Positions 17,998 to 26,564 of a DNA stretch of 64,000 nucleotides are shown here, one piece after another. Made by a program: the position numbers and the translations under genes. The notes below the pieces were generated by a model, which was not told the origin of the DNA, searched no databases, and worked only from the letters and a program-made list of their open reading frames with translations. How positions within the stretch are numbered: position 1 is the first letter of the stretch; every line of letters begins with the position of its first letter. The stretch comes from Calditrichota bacterium (GTDB lineage Bacteria > Electryoneota > RPQS01). The stretch is from NCBI GenBank assembly GCA_020637395.1, contig JACJWA010000002.1:62001-126000 (forward strand), read 5' to 3'.

Positions 17998-18048
17998 AAA
18001 CGCCGGTTGACAGTTCCCCTGGGAACACCGTCTTCCGGCGTTTTACTT
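17998..18048 (+). terminator. Composite hairpin terminator after the two-component operon
   Basis: A 9-bp outer stem (17998-18006 with 18035-18043) encloses a second hairpin, GTTCCC with GGGAAC, and ends in TTTTACTTTTG. Upstream, GTGTAAA at 17927-17933 pairs with TTTACAC at 17940-17946, and GTGTAAAC occurs twice (17927 and 17994). Confidence 0.65.
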
Positions 18049-18066
18049 TTGTTCGAAATCCCAACT

Positions 18067-18108
18067 GCAAGTGATTGTTAAGTAATCATGTACTTGCACT
18101 ACGCAAGT
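18067..18108. promoter_or_regulatory. Triple GCAAGT/ACTTGC inverted repeat, candidate operator
   Basis: GCAAGT (18067-18072), ACTTGC (18092-18097) and GCAAGT (18103-18108) form two overlapping inverted repeats that share the middle arm; the second has only a 5-base spacer. Extra pairing (GATT with AATC) flanks the first. The site lies between the regulator operon and the start of the small exported protein gene, so it could bind the regulator at 16505 or the Fis-type protein at 18555. Confidence 0.4.
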
Positions 18109-18151
18109 TGATATGCGTTCAGGCACCTCCTTTGCAATAAGGGTTTTCGAT

Positions 18152-18508
18152 ATGCAAGCAACATCCATACATAGACAACTTCTTTCGCAAGACATGGGAC
18201 TGCGGTGGTCGGCGCTTGTGGGAGGCTGCGCCGCCCTGCTGTTCTTGCTGTGTGCGTCGGAAGCTCAGGCGGGCAGCTTCTGGCAGCAGATCAAGGTGCT
18301 GCCCTATGAAAGCACTAGTATGGATAGCCTTGCGCATCCCCCGCAAACACTGCAGGCCGCAGACAGCTGTGCCAGAACTCCGCGCTCGCCGGAGTTATTG
18401 CCGACCGAACTTCAATCCGCTAAACGCCCCAAAGCAACGGCCCAACGTCCTTCGGCAAAGAAGCCTTCTCAGCAAGATAGCAAGACTCTGTCAGGGAAGC
18501 CCGAATAA
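18152..18508 (+). CDS. Small exported protein of unknown function
   Basis: 118 residues with a long N-terminal part, a hydrophobic segment ('ALVGGCAALLFLLCASEAQA') giving a probable signal peptide, and a short Pro/Lys/Ser-rich, probably unstructured, C-terminal tail. ATG at 18152 is preferred over 18113 because AAGGG sits eight bases before it. I recognise no family. It is 46 bases upstream of the Fis-type gene and downstream of the inverted repeats at 18067, so it may be under the same control as that gene. Its small size and low-complexity tail leave some doubt that it is coding. Confidence 0.5.
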   Translation: MQATSIHRQLLSQDMGLRWSALVGGCAALLFLLCASEAQAGSFWQQIKVLPYESTSMDSLAHPPQTLQAADSCARTPRSPELLPTELQSAKRPKATAQRPSAKKPSQQDSKTLSGKPE

Positions 18509-18554
18509 TCATAGCTGCATTCAAACGCTTCAAATCACTCACCTATACCATCCG

Positions 18555-18896
18555 ATGTTAGAGCAGTCCATTCAGAAGCGCCGAACCCGCGAGAGTGCAA
18601 AACATGCTGAACCCGCGAAAGCGCAGACCAAGAAGATTCGCCTCGTCATCGAGGCACCCCTGGACTGGCGCGAGGCCAATCACGAGTTTCGGAAGGCATT
18701 CCTGAAACTCGCTCTGCGCGCGAATGGCGACAACATCACGCACACCGCAGATTCCATCGGCATCGTCCGCCGCACATTGCAACTCCTCTGTGATCTCTAT
18801 TGCCTCCGCGGACGCTCGAAGAGAAAACTCGAAGGACACGCGAACGGTCATACGTCCATGTTGGAATTTGATCGCGGCGAGTTCTCCGACACCTAA
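18555..18896 (+). CDS. Solitary Fis-type helix-turn-helix protein
   Basis: 113 residues. The N terminus is basic and Lys/Arg-rich ('KRRTRESAKHAEPAKAQTKK'). Residues ~46-95 look like the C-terminal DNA-binding domain of NtrC-family activators: a long helix 'REANHEFRKAFLKLAL' followed by 'GDNITHTADSIGIVRRTLQ', matching the GN-x-(T/S)-xAA-x-x-LGI-x-R-x-(T/S) pattern. There is no receiver or AAA+ domain. It could act as a nucleoid-type or local regulator, or compete with the regulator at 16505 for sites. A strong terminator follows 41 bases after the stop. Confidence 0.7.
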   Translation: MLEQSIQKRRTRESAKHAEPAKAQTKKIRLVIEAPLDWREANHEFRKAFLKLALRANGDNITHTADSIGIVRRTLQLLCDLYCLRGRSKRKLEGHANGHTSMLEFDRGEFSDT

Positions 18897-18937
18897 CACA
18901 ACCCCTCAATGGGGTGAACAGACACTCCTTAGCAGAT

Positions 18938-18975
18938 ACAACGCCCCGGACTGAATGTCCGGGGCGTTGTTATTG
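18938..18975 (+). terminator. Intrinsic terminator after the Fis-type gene
   Basis: A perfect 13-bp GC-rich stem (18938-18950 with 18958-18970) has a 7-base loop and is followed by TATTG. A smaller ACCCC/GGGGT hairpin lies at 18901-18915. Confidence 0.8.
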
Positions 18976-19314
18976 GGCGGTTCTGCTGCAAAGCAAAGTC
19001 GCACCTTTGATCCGTGCAAACGGACCATGCAATAAAAGATAGCACAGAACCAGAAGCAAAGAAGGCACCCCAACAGCGGCTTTCTTGTTGATTATGTTAG
19101 TGATAGGAATGCCGCTGAGCGCTGAGCATCCTTTCCAGTTTCGGCCACTTTCAAAATGAATTGCCTGCCGCCATCAAGACCCCCGTATTGCCTCTCAATA
19201 CCCGTTTCTCACAGTAGCTGCACATGCTTCTAACCGAAAGCTCATGGAATCTCCGTAAGTTCTCGCCTGTCTGAAACCCTACCTCCCTTACATCTAATTT
19301 GTGAGTTTCCTACG
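18976..19314. other. Gene-free stretch upstream of the clostripain-like gene
   Basis: No gene, repeat or clear promoter was recognised here. The right end must hold the control region of the gene at 19315, but no -35/-10 pair of the type seen elsewhere in the window was found. Confidence 0.4.
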
Positions 19315-20931
19315 ATGACCCCTCGCCTTGCCCTACTGTGTCTGGTCGCACTCTTCGGTCTGGCAACTATTGGTTGCGACAAGCAGCGTGATGCTTTGCT
19401 TGTTGAGGACATGTCCAGCTCTCAAGTGAATTGGGCTGTCTTGGTCTATGTGTCAGGAAACTACGCGGGGGATATCCTCCAGGAACCGATCGAGGGAAGT
19501 CTTTCCCGTGCAATCAGCACGGTCCGTGTGCTTGAGAAGACCGAATCACCGGAGATCGTGGAAACATACGTTTGCATTGCGTCCTCGGAAACCAATGGCG
19601 AAGTTGGAATCTACAAAGTCAGCTACAGCGGACGCATTCCCGAGACTCTCTTCGATGCGCAGCTCATTCGCAACTTGGGTGCCGTCAGCATGGCCGATCC
19701 CATGACGCTGGAGACTTTCACAAGTATTGTCCTGGATGAATCCTCAGCGCGGCATTACATGCTTGCTCTAAGTGGAGACGGCATCGGCTGGCGCGGTGTT
19801 TTGGGAGACAACATCCGTCCCGAAGGCATGAGCCTGCTGAATCTGCACACGGCCATTGATCATGCGTCGGCATTTCTCCCCACCAATAGGTTCGACGTGC
19901 TCTGCCTTTACGCGCGCAACATGGGAACCGTCGAGACGGTGGCGCAACTGAGCGACCATGCGGACTACATCATGGCCTCACCGTGGCGATTCGAGCAGCC
20001 GCACAGCTTGATCATCAATGAATGGTATCGCGACCTGTCGTCGCAGCCGCAACTGAGTCCCGAAGATCTGGGAGCATATGTGATTGACGCCGAGCGACTC
20101 GCGCAGGATTCGTCCACGACCGAGTACTTCTCGACTCTTTGGAAATCTGATCGCATAGGTCCGGTGGAAGCGGCATTCGAAGCCTTCGCATCGCAATGGG
20201 CCGCCGTGGCGCCGGAACATGCTGCTGAAGTTACGAATCTTCGTAATGAAGCAACAGACGAAGGCTACTACAACTCGAACTTCATTGACCTCGCGCGCTA
20301 CGCCGAACTGATCGAATCCTCTCCTGCTTTCGAAGACGAATCGTTTGATGCGCTTCGTGCTTCGGCCTCAGAACTTCAATCTAAGATCAGCGACGCGTGC
20401 ATCGCGCGTTTCGGGTCGTCCGCCTCGTTGCGCTATGGCGGACTGAATCTCTACTTCCCGACCGGTGAAGTGGATTCGGCGCTTTCCTCAAGCTACGGGA
20501 ATCTCGATATCAGCACGTCCGCGCCCAGTTGGGCAGGCGTCATTGACTCCCTCGCCAGCCGTGGAAACTCCACCGTCACCATCACGGGCCAAGCCTATTG
20601 GCCGGGCCGTTCCTTCCACGATGTGATCTTTATTGTGGATACCACCAGCAGCAGCGCGATTGATCCTCTGTATTTCGGAACTCCGGAGTGGTCTGTCTCC
20701 AGCACCGCAGGCGACACGATTTCCTATTCCGCAACCATTGACCTGCAATCGCTCGACTCCCTCAACATAAAGCAGTTCCTTCTGGTGATTGACCGTGATC
20801 AGGACGGCAACCTCAATTCTGGGGACTCCCTTGGGTTCTGGAATGACGGCGTTAGTCCGTTCACGGCATTCACAGTCCATCGCGGCACCACCGACGCAGA
20901 TCGAAACGTTCTGATTAACCGCCGCCGCTAA
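19315..20931 (+). CDS. Lipoprotein resembling clostripain (peptidase C11) with degenerate active site
   Basis: 538 residues. The N terminus is a lipoprotein signal with lipobox 'TIGC' (lipidated Cys21). The fold markers of the C11 family are present: 'NWAVLVYVSGN' as first strand, 'HYMLALSGDGIGW' where clostripains have a catalytic His before Gly-x-Gly-Trp, and 'FDVLCLYARNMGTVE' where they have the FDACLM catalytic Cys. At the His position there is Asp155, and the Cys (197) is shifted by one, so the protein is probably a pseudo-peptidase. The C-terminal ~130 residues form one or two beta-sandwich domains. It lies alone between terminators and 58 bases upstream of a TonB-dependent receptor gene. 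Confidence 0.65.
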   Translation: MTPRLALLCLVALFGLATIGCDKQRDALLVEDMSSSQVNWAVLVYVSGNYAGDILQEPIEGSLSRAISTVRVLEKTESPEIVETYVCIASSETNGEVGIYKVSYSGRIPETLFDAQLIRNLGAVSMADPMTLETFTSIVLDESSARHYMLALSGDGIGWRGVLGDNIRPEGMSLLNLHTAIDHASAFLPTNRFDVLCLYARNMGTVETVAQLSDHADYIMASPWRFEQPHSLIINEWYRDLSSQPQLSPEDLGAYVIDAERLAQDSSTTEYFSTLWKSDRIGPVEAAFEAFASQWAAVAPEHAAEVTNLRNEATDEGYYNSNFIDLARYAELIESSPAFEDESFDALRASASELQSKISDACIARFGSSASLRYGGLNLYFPTGEVDSALSSSYGNLDISTSAPSWAGVIDSLASRGNSTVTITGQAYWPGRSFHDVIFIVDTTSSSAIDPLYFGTPEWSVSSTAGDTISYSATIDLQSLDSLNIKQFLLVIDRDQDGNLNSGDSLGFWNDGVSPFTAFTVHRGTTDADRNVLINRRR

Positions 20932-20989
20932 ATCTTCCCTCTCGCAAGCGGCTTTCACCACTTTCCCTCAGGAAATCCAACTCTCCGCT

Positions 20990-23806
20990 ATGTACCTTCG
21001 TCTTCTTTTCGTGGGCGTTCTGCTCATGCTCGTCTCTCTAACGAACGGACAGGACATTGAACCTGGTTCCATTCGCGGACTGATCGTGGATGCTGAGAAC
21101 GGCGATGCCATGATCGGCGTCTCCGTGATGCTTGAGGGAACCCAACAGGGTGCCGCGACCGATCTGGACGGCAACTTTCAGATTCGTGGCGTCGCTCCGG
21201 GGAGCTACACCATCATCGCGAACTACATCGGCTATGCAAAACTGACGGTCACCGATGTGACTGTTGCGGCAGGTCAGGCCGCGACTCTGAACTTGAAGAT
21301 GTCTCCTGAAGCACTGCAAGCCGACGAAGTGGTAATCGAAGCGCGCAGAATTGACAACACCGAAGCTTCGCTGCTTCAGATTCAGCGCAAAGCCGCGACG
21401 GTCTCCAATGGCGTCTCCGCCGAACAAATCAAGCGCTCTCCCGATTCCGATGCCGCCGATGCCGTGAAGCGCGTTACGGGCGTCACCGTGGTCGGCGACA
21501 AGTACGTCTTCGTGCGCGGCATGGAAGAGCGCTACAACAACACTCGCCTGAACGGCGCGTCGCTCGCCAGTCCCGAGCCTCTAAAGCGCGTTGTTCCCTT
21601 CGACATCATTCCCGCCGGGCTTCTGAACAACATCGTGGTCTCCAAGACCTTTACGCCTGACTTGCCCGGTGACTTCTCCGGAGGTTCGGTCCAGCTCACC
21701 ACCAAGGAATTCCCCGACAAACTGACACTCTCGGTTTCTCAATCCGTGGATGTCAACGAAAACACCACCTTCAAGGAATTCAAAACCTACCACGGTGGCA
21801 AGACGGATTGGTTCGGGCACGATGACGGCACCCGCGAATTTCCCGAAGCGTATGACGCCATATCCGTGGACCAGGAGGATGCTCTGCGCCAGCGCGCTCT
21901 GACCTTCTCAAATGTTTGGGAGGGCCGCCCCATTACTGCACCGGCCAGCGGCAGCCGCTCCATTGCGTTGGGTAATCAAGTCTCGCTGGGCGGCAGGCCA
22001 TTCGGCTTCCTGGCTACGGTGACGCAATCCAATTCCTACTCGACCAAAGCCGAGAAGTATCAGGAATACAACTACGTCACGTTGCCGGACGGGTCCGTCT
22101 TCGCGGAACCCAGCCAGAACTATCTGACGAATATCTACACGAAATCCGGCGCTATTGGCGGCATTCTTGACCTGAACTACAAGCCCTCTCCGATCCACAA
22201 GTTCAGCATCAAGTCCATGTACACGTTGAGCGGCGATGACGACGTGCGCGAATACACGGGCGAACGCACCGATGGTGACTTCGTGCGCGGAACGCGCCTC
22301 ACCTGGACGGAACGCTCATTGTTGACCTTCCAGCCCAAGGGCGAGCATCAGCTTGCTTCGCTGCGTAATAGCAGGGTGGAGTGGGGGCTTTCGATTTCCA
22401 AGGGAACCTATGACCAGCCCGACCGCCGCGACTTCTATCAGGCGTCACGCGATCCAGGCAATCCCGACGAGCCGTTCATCTATGGCGCGAACAACGACAA
22501 CAGCTTCCGCAGGTTTGCAAAGTCGCGCGACGATATGCTGGAAGGATCGTTGGACTGGACCATGCCGCTCAAGCGAGCAGATGATCAATCCAAGCTGAAG
22601 TTCGGCGGCATGTTCCGCACGATGAACCGCGACTTTCCCACGCGCAAAATCCGCTTCGCAAACGCCGACGTGATCGGAGCCGATGCGCTCGACCCCACGC
22701 TGCCCGCCGAAGTACTGTTTACGGAAGAGAACATTCTTGAGCATTGGATTGCCACCGACCTCTCAGTCAATCTCGACTCATACACCGCGGACATGAAAGT
22801 CGGAGCGGGTTACCTCATGGCGGACATGCTGTTGAACAAGAAGTGGCGTGCCGTCTTTGGAGCGCGCGTCGAGTCCACCGACCAGTTCTTCAAAACTGAA
22901 GCCTTTCCGGGAAGCGACGATGCCGGCTACGCGGAAGGCGGACCGTCGCACACGGATCTCTTACCTTCCTTGAACCTGACCTATCTGCTGAACGAAAAGA
23001 CCAACCTTCGCTTTGCCGCGACCAGGACGATTGCCAATCCCGACTATCTTGAGTTGGTTCCCACCGAAGACCGCGACTACAACAGTGGTTCAGTGAAAGT
23101 CGGCAATCCCGAACTCGACTACTCCAAGATCATCAATGTGGATTTGCGCGCCGAGCTCTATCCCTCGATTGGCGAAGCTGCGAGTGTGGGACTCTTCTAC
23201 AAACAGATTCAAGACCCCATCGAATGGGTGTACACAACGGAGTCCGTTTCGGGCGGTAACGCGGTCGTGCGCAAACCCTTCAATCTCGGCGACGCAAACC
23301 TCTTGGGGGTTGAATTCGAATTCAGCAAGTCCCTCGAGTTTGCCTCGGAGAAAGTCGGCGCGTGGACGAGATTCTTCTCAGTTCAGGGAAACCTCACTCT
23401 CGTGTCTTCCAGTGTGGACCTGAATGCACGTGTCTATGATCCGGCCAATCCCACGCAAACCGGTTTGACCAGCAAGGATCGTCCGCTGATGGGTCAGTCA
23501 GAGTATGTCGTGAACACGACGCTCTCCTTTGACCAGCCGCTCTGGGGAACCAACATGCGTCTGCTCTTCAATACCTTCGGCAAGCGCATCTCCGAGCTCG
23601 GCGCAAGCGGTCGCGCAGACACCTATGAAGAACCATTTGACCGTATGGACTTCGTCGTCAATCAGAGTCTGGGAGGACACTGGTCCACAAAAATTCAGGT
23701 CAAAAATCTGCTCGACTCGAAGGTGGAGTACAGCCTGGACGGACAGAGTCTTAAATCCTATAAGCTTGGACGTTCCTTCTCGGTGGGTGCGACGTATTCA
23801 CTATAG
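20990..23806 (+). CDS. TonB-dependent outer-membrane receptor with carboxypeptidase-like domain
   Basis: 938 residues. After a signal peptide comes a carboxypeptidase-regulatory-like domain ('GSIRGLIVDAENGDAMIGV', 'TDLDGNFQIRGVAPGSY'), then the plug ('DSDAADAVKRVTGVTV', 'YVFVRGMEERYNNTRLNG', 'GDFSGGSVQLTTKEFP') and a ~700-residue beta-barrel ending in 'FSVGATYSL' with terminal aromatic/Leu strands. It would take up a substrate through the outer membrane using TonB/ExbBD energy. No SusD-like partner is adjacent; instead a secreted beta-helix protein follows after a terminator. The substrate is unknown. Confidence 0.9.
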   Translation: MYLRLLFVGVLLMLVSLTNGQDIEPGSIRGLIVDAENGDAMIGVSVMLEGTQQGAATDLDGNFQIRGVAPGSYTIIANYIGYAKLTVTDVTVAAGQAATLNLKMSPEALQADEVVIEARRIDNTEASLLQIQRKAATVSNGVSAEQIKRSPDSDAADAVKRVTGVTVVGDKYVFVRGMEERYNNTRLNGASLASPEPLKRVVPFDIIPAGLLNNIVVSKTFTPDLPGDFSGGSVQLTTKEFPDKLTLSVSQSVDVNENTTFKEFKTYHGGKTDWFGHDDGTREFPEAYDAISVDQEDALRQRALTFSNVWEGRPITAPASGSRSIALGNQVSLGGRPFGFLATVTQSNSYSTKAEKYQEYNYVTLPDGSVFAEPSQNYLTNIYTKSGAIGGILDLNYKPSPIHKFSIKSMYTLSGDDDVREYTGERTDGDFVRGTRLTWTERSLLTFQPKGEHQLASLRNSRVEWGLSISKGTYDQPDRRDFYQASRDPGNPDEPFIYGANNDNSFRRFAKSRDDMLEGSLDWTMPLKRADDQSKLKFGGMFRTMNRDFPTRKIRFANADVIGADALDPTLPAEVLFTEENILEHWIATDLSVNLDSYTADMKVGAGYLMADMLLNKKWRAVFGARVESTDQFFKTEAFPGSDDAGYAEGGPSHTDLLPSLNLTYLLNEKTNLRFAATRTIANPDYLELVPTEDRDYNSGSVKVGNPELDYSKIINVDLRAELYPSIGEAASVGLFYKQIQDPIEWVYTTESVSGGNAVVRKPFNLGDANLLGVEFEFSKSLEFASEKVGAWTRFFSVQGNLTLVSSSVDLNARVYDPANPTQTGLTSKDRPLMGQSEYVVNTTLSFDQPLWGTNMRLLFNTFGKRISELGASGRADTYEEPFDRMDFVVNQSLGGHWSTKIQVKNLLDSKVEYSLDGQSLKSYKLGRSFSVGATYSL

Positions 23807-23846
23807 TTCACAGCATAGCTACTTGCGGAAACCTAACATTCCGCTC

Positions 23847-23876
23847 ACCCCCGGAAAACCTCCGGGGGTTATCTTC
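23847..23876 (+). terminator. Intrinsic terminator after the TonB-dependent receptor
   Basis: A perfect 9-bp stem (23847-23855 with 23861-23869) has a 5-base loop and is followed by TATCTTCTTCC. Confidence 0.8.
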
Positions 23877-23964
23877 TTCCCGACTTTGATGACAGGACAG
23901 ATACTTTAGATTTGAATAACTGACCCATACAAGTCTTGCAAACATGAAAAGAAGGAGCTTTGAT

Positions 23965-25950
23965 ATGACCATTCGTCGCCTTTTTGCCCTGCTTTGCGCA
24001 GTGGTGACTTTGTCATCCGTCGCATCAGCGATTGAAGCACCCACCGAACTGACCATTGCGTACGTTGGCACGGACGTAGTTCTGCGTTGGCAGCCTGTCG
24101 CCGGCGCGACTGAGTACAACGTGTACAAGGAAACTGACGAGATTACCGACGTGAGCCTGCTCTTCCCGGCCGCCATGCTGGCCGCGCCGACCACGAGTTG
24201 GAACGATGGCGCATTGACGATTCAGCACTACTATGTCGTCACCGCAGTGGTTCCCTCCGGCGACGCCTCCGGCGTGATCAACGACACGACTGGCCTCGCA
24301 TACGAAGGCGTGCTTGTCTGGGTTTCCGAGCAGGGCAGTCCCAACGTCACGGGCATGGACTATACCGATGCCAACGGCTTCTACGAAATCCTCGACCTCC
24401 CCGTCGGCACCTACGATCTCTGCCTCTACAAGGAAAATCGTCCGGTTCACATGACGACCATCTCGATTTCCGATGGCAACAACACGGCTTACAACTACAC
24501 CTGGCCGGTTTTCTCCCGCACGCACATCGCCGCGGGTATTCTGGCTCCGGGCGTTCACAACTGGACCAATGGCAACGTGTACGAAATGGACGGCATCGTC
24601 CGCGTCGGACCCGGTGCGACCTTGAACATCGAAGAAGGCACCACGGTTAATGGGTCGTCCGTGATTGTATCCGGCACCGGCTTCCCCGTTCTGACTTACT
24701 TGAACGTCATGGCCTCCACAACCGGCGATGGCACGGACAACGGTGTCCTCAACATCAGCGGTTCAAAGTATAAGCCGGTTGTCTTCACGTCTGGTCGCCT
24801 GCCCGCCGACGGTCCGCAGCGGAATTCGGACTGGGGCGGCTTGATCATTGACGGCGACGCTTCCACCAACCGTGGTCGCTTGGCCACGGGCGAAGGCGGT
24901 ACGGGCCCCTACGGTAACGTCTCGACCGCGAACGACGGACAGAGCAGCGGCACGATGCGCTACTTCCGTGATGACTACGCAGGCTTCAACTTCACTGCTT
25001 CCAATCAGCTCAACGGTATCTGTATGCAGGGTGTTGGCAGCGGTACGGTCCTTGAGTACTGGCAGTCCTATCAGGGCGAAGACGACGGGATCGAGTTCTT
25101 CGGCGGCACCTGCAACGCGTCCTACGGAATCATCACCGACACCGGCGACGACGGCTTCGACTACACCAGCGGCTGGCGCGGCCATGCGGATCACGTCTGG
25201 GTGACGCAGCGTCGTGATGTGTCCGACCGTTGCATCGAAGCGGATAACCACACGACCGAGCCCGGCGAGAGCGATGAGTACGATGCACAGCCGCGCTCAA
25301 ACAGCCGCTTGGCAAACTTCACGTGTGTCGGCGGCAAGGGCGCTGTCCCGCAGACCACTGGCTCGATTCTGGCCAATCCGCGTGCGGGTACCCAGTTCAA
25401 CTGGTTCAACATGCTCATGACCTTGGGTCGCGGTACCGCTCTGGACATGGACAACTCGCCGACCCATTTGGCTGCCGTCGGTGGCGCGAGCCGTCTTGAC
25501 TACAGCCTCTTCTGGGACAACGGCGGTGCTTCCACCGAAGTCATTGATCCCAGCACCGGCACCGGTATCGGCGACGGTCACTTCACCGTGGAAGACGGCG
25601 AATGGAATCTCGCTCCGACCTGTAGCGCCCCGGCAGCCTTCCCGGTCAACTCCACGCACATTGCCGCCCCGACGAACTGGGCGCAGGACATCTCCGGCTA
25701 TCGTGGCTGCGGCTTCACCGGTTCGAACGCCACGACTGTCATTGCCAACCCGATGCTGATTGACCCGGCCAACGCTGGCGGTGCCTATGACGCTCGTCCG
25801 CAGGCTGGTTCACCCGCACTGAACAGCGCCAGCGTTGCTCCGGCTGGCGTGCTGTCCGGCTATGGACTGCCCTATTCCTCGTACATCGGCGCCTTCAGCG
25901 GCCCGAACGACGATTGGCACATCGGCTGGTCGCGCAAAGCGTCCGGTTGA
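23965..25950 (+). CDS. Secreted Fn3 / carboxypeptidase-like / right-handed beta-helix protein
   Basis: 661 residues. ATG at 23965 is chosen because AAGGAG lies seven bases upstream and the signal peptide 'MTIRRLFALLCAVVTLSSVASA' then starts directly; the frame extends to 23944. Residues ~25-90 form an Fn3-type domain ('VVLRWQPVAGATEYNVYKE'), ~100-150 a carboxypeptidase-regulatory-like domain ('GFYEILDLPVGTYDL'), and the rest a parallel beta-helix with 'WGGLIIDG', 'YFRDDYAGF' and 'EDDGIEFFGG'. Proteins of this layout are often encoded next to TonB-dependent receptors in FCB bacteria, as here, and may present or bind its substrate at the surface. Function is not established. Confidence 0.8.
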   Translation: MTIRRLFALLCAVVTLSSVASAIEAPTELTIAYVGTDVVLRWQPVAGATEYNVYKETDEITDVSLLFPAAMLAAPTTSWNDGALTIQHYYVVTAVVPSGDASGVINDTTGLAYEGVLVWVSEQGSPNVTGMDYTDANGFYEILDLPVGTYDLCLYKENRPVHMTTISISDGNNTAYNYTWPVFSRTHIAAGILAPGVHNWTNGNVYEMDGIVRVGPGATLNIEEGTTVNGSSVIVSGTGFPVLTYLNVMASTTGDGTDNGVLNISGSKYKPVVFTSGRLPADGPQRNSDWGGLIIDGDASTNRGRLATGEGGTGPYGNVSTANDGQSSGTMRYFRDDYAGFNFTASNQLNGICMQGVGSGTVLEYWQSYQGEDDGIEFFGGTCNASYGIITDTGDDGFDYTSGWRGHADHVWVTQRRDVSDRCIEADNHTTEPGESDEYDAQPRSNSRLANFTCVGGKGAVPQTTGSILANPRAGTQFNWFNMLMTLGRGTALDMDNSPTHLAAVGGASRLDYSLFWDNGGASTEVIDPSTGTGIGDGHFTVEDGEWNLAPTCSAPAAFPVNSTHIAAPTNWAQDISGYRGCGFTGSNATTVIANPMLIDPANAGGAYDARPQAGSPALNSASVAPAGVLSGYGLPYSSYIGAFSGPNDDWHIGWSRKASG

Positions 25951-25965
25951 TCGCTTGACGATTGC

Positions 25966-25994
25966 TTGAATACGGCGGCGGACTCTCGTATATT
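25966..25994 (+). promoter_or_regulatory. Sigma70-type promoter overlapping a terminator hairpin
   Basis: TTGAAT (25966-25971) and TATATT (25989-25994) are separated by exactly 17 bases. The -10 lies in the loop of the terminator at 25974-26007 and the -35 just before its stem. The next gene starts at 26031, so a transcript would begin in the 3' arm, about 30 bases upstream. Confidence 0.6.
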
Positions 25995-26017
25995 GGAGTC
26001 CGCCGCCTTGCTTTTTT
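25974..26017 (+). terminator. Intrinsic terminator after the beta-helix gene
   Basis: A perfect 12-bp stem (25974-25985 with 25996-26007) is closed by a 10-base loop and followed by TTGCTTTTTTC. It carries the -10 of the next gene's promoter in its loop. Confidence 0.85.
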
Positions 26018-26030
26018 CGAGAACCATAGT

Positions 26031-26543
26031 ATGAAGACCCTTCTTTCAATCTCCTTATTGCTTGCCTTGCTCTTTGGCTGCTCTACCGAAAAAAAACCCG
26101 GGCAATCCAAAGAACCCCCGCTGCCGCACATGCAGCCTTCCATGCAGGCGCTTGCCGCGACGGTTGTCCAGGCCGTCGCCGATTCCAACGTGGATCTCCT
26201 TTATGACTTGGTCGTCACCAAGGACGAATACCGCGACGTGGTCTGGGTAAATCTCGATTCAGTAGAGATTCGCGGACTTCTTTTGGAAGAAGTGTGGGGC
26301 TGGAATGCACGCGATTCAGACAAAGCGATTGCGCGTATGGTCGGCGACTTCGCGCATAAGGAGTTTCAGATGATGCGCCTCGATCCGCCGCGCGACACAC
26401 GGGTGCGCAACGAGATCAAGGTCCATCGCGGCAACTGGATTCACATCCAGGAGCGCGACGCCCCGGAAGAAGATACCTGGCGCATGATCAATGTCGTCCT
26501 CGAGTACCAGGGCTGGTTCAAAGTCATCACCTACGACGACTGA
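26031..26543 (+). CDS. Lipoprotein of unknown function
   Basis: 170 residues starting 'MKTLLSISLLLALLFGCSTEKK', with a clear lipobox (LFGC, lipidated Cys17) and a Lys/Pro-rich linker. The mature part is mostly helical and acidic near the start ('TVVQAVADSNVDLLYDLVVTKDEY') and then beta-rich, ending 'WRMINVVLEYQGWFKVITYDD'. The last part recalls NTF2-like or DUF4783-type stress lipoproteins, but I cannot assign a family. The ATG at 26031 is chosen because it begins the signal peptide and lies downstream of the promoter at 25966. A 15-bp terminator follows. Confidence 0.7.
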   Translation: MKTLLSISLLLALLFGCSTEKKPGQSKEPPLPHMQPSMQALAATVVQAVADSNVDLLYDLVVTKDEYRDVVWVNLDSVEIRGLLLEEVWGWNARDSDKAIARMVGDFAHKEFQMMRLDPPRDTRVRNEIKVHRGNWIHIQERDAPEEDTWRMINVVLEYQGWFKVITYDD

Positions 26544-26564
26544 CCTTCCGCCCACGACGAATTC

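Noticed and set aside
18216..18554. Longer form of the Fis-type protein
   Set aside because: The extension overlaps the exported small protein in another frame; the ATG at 18555 begins the compact basic/Fis-type protein.
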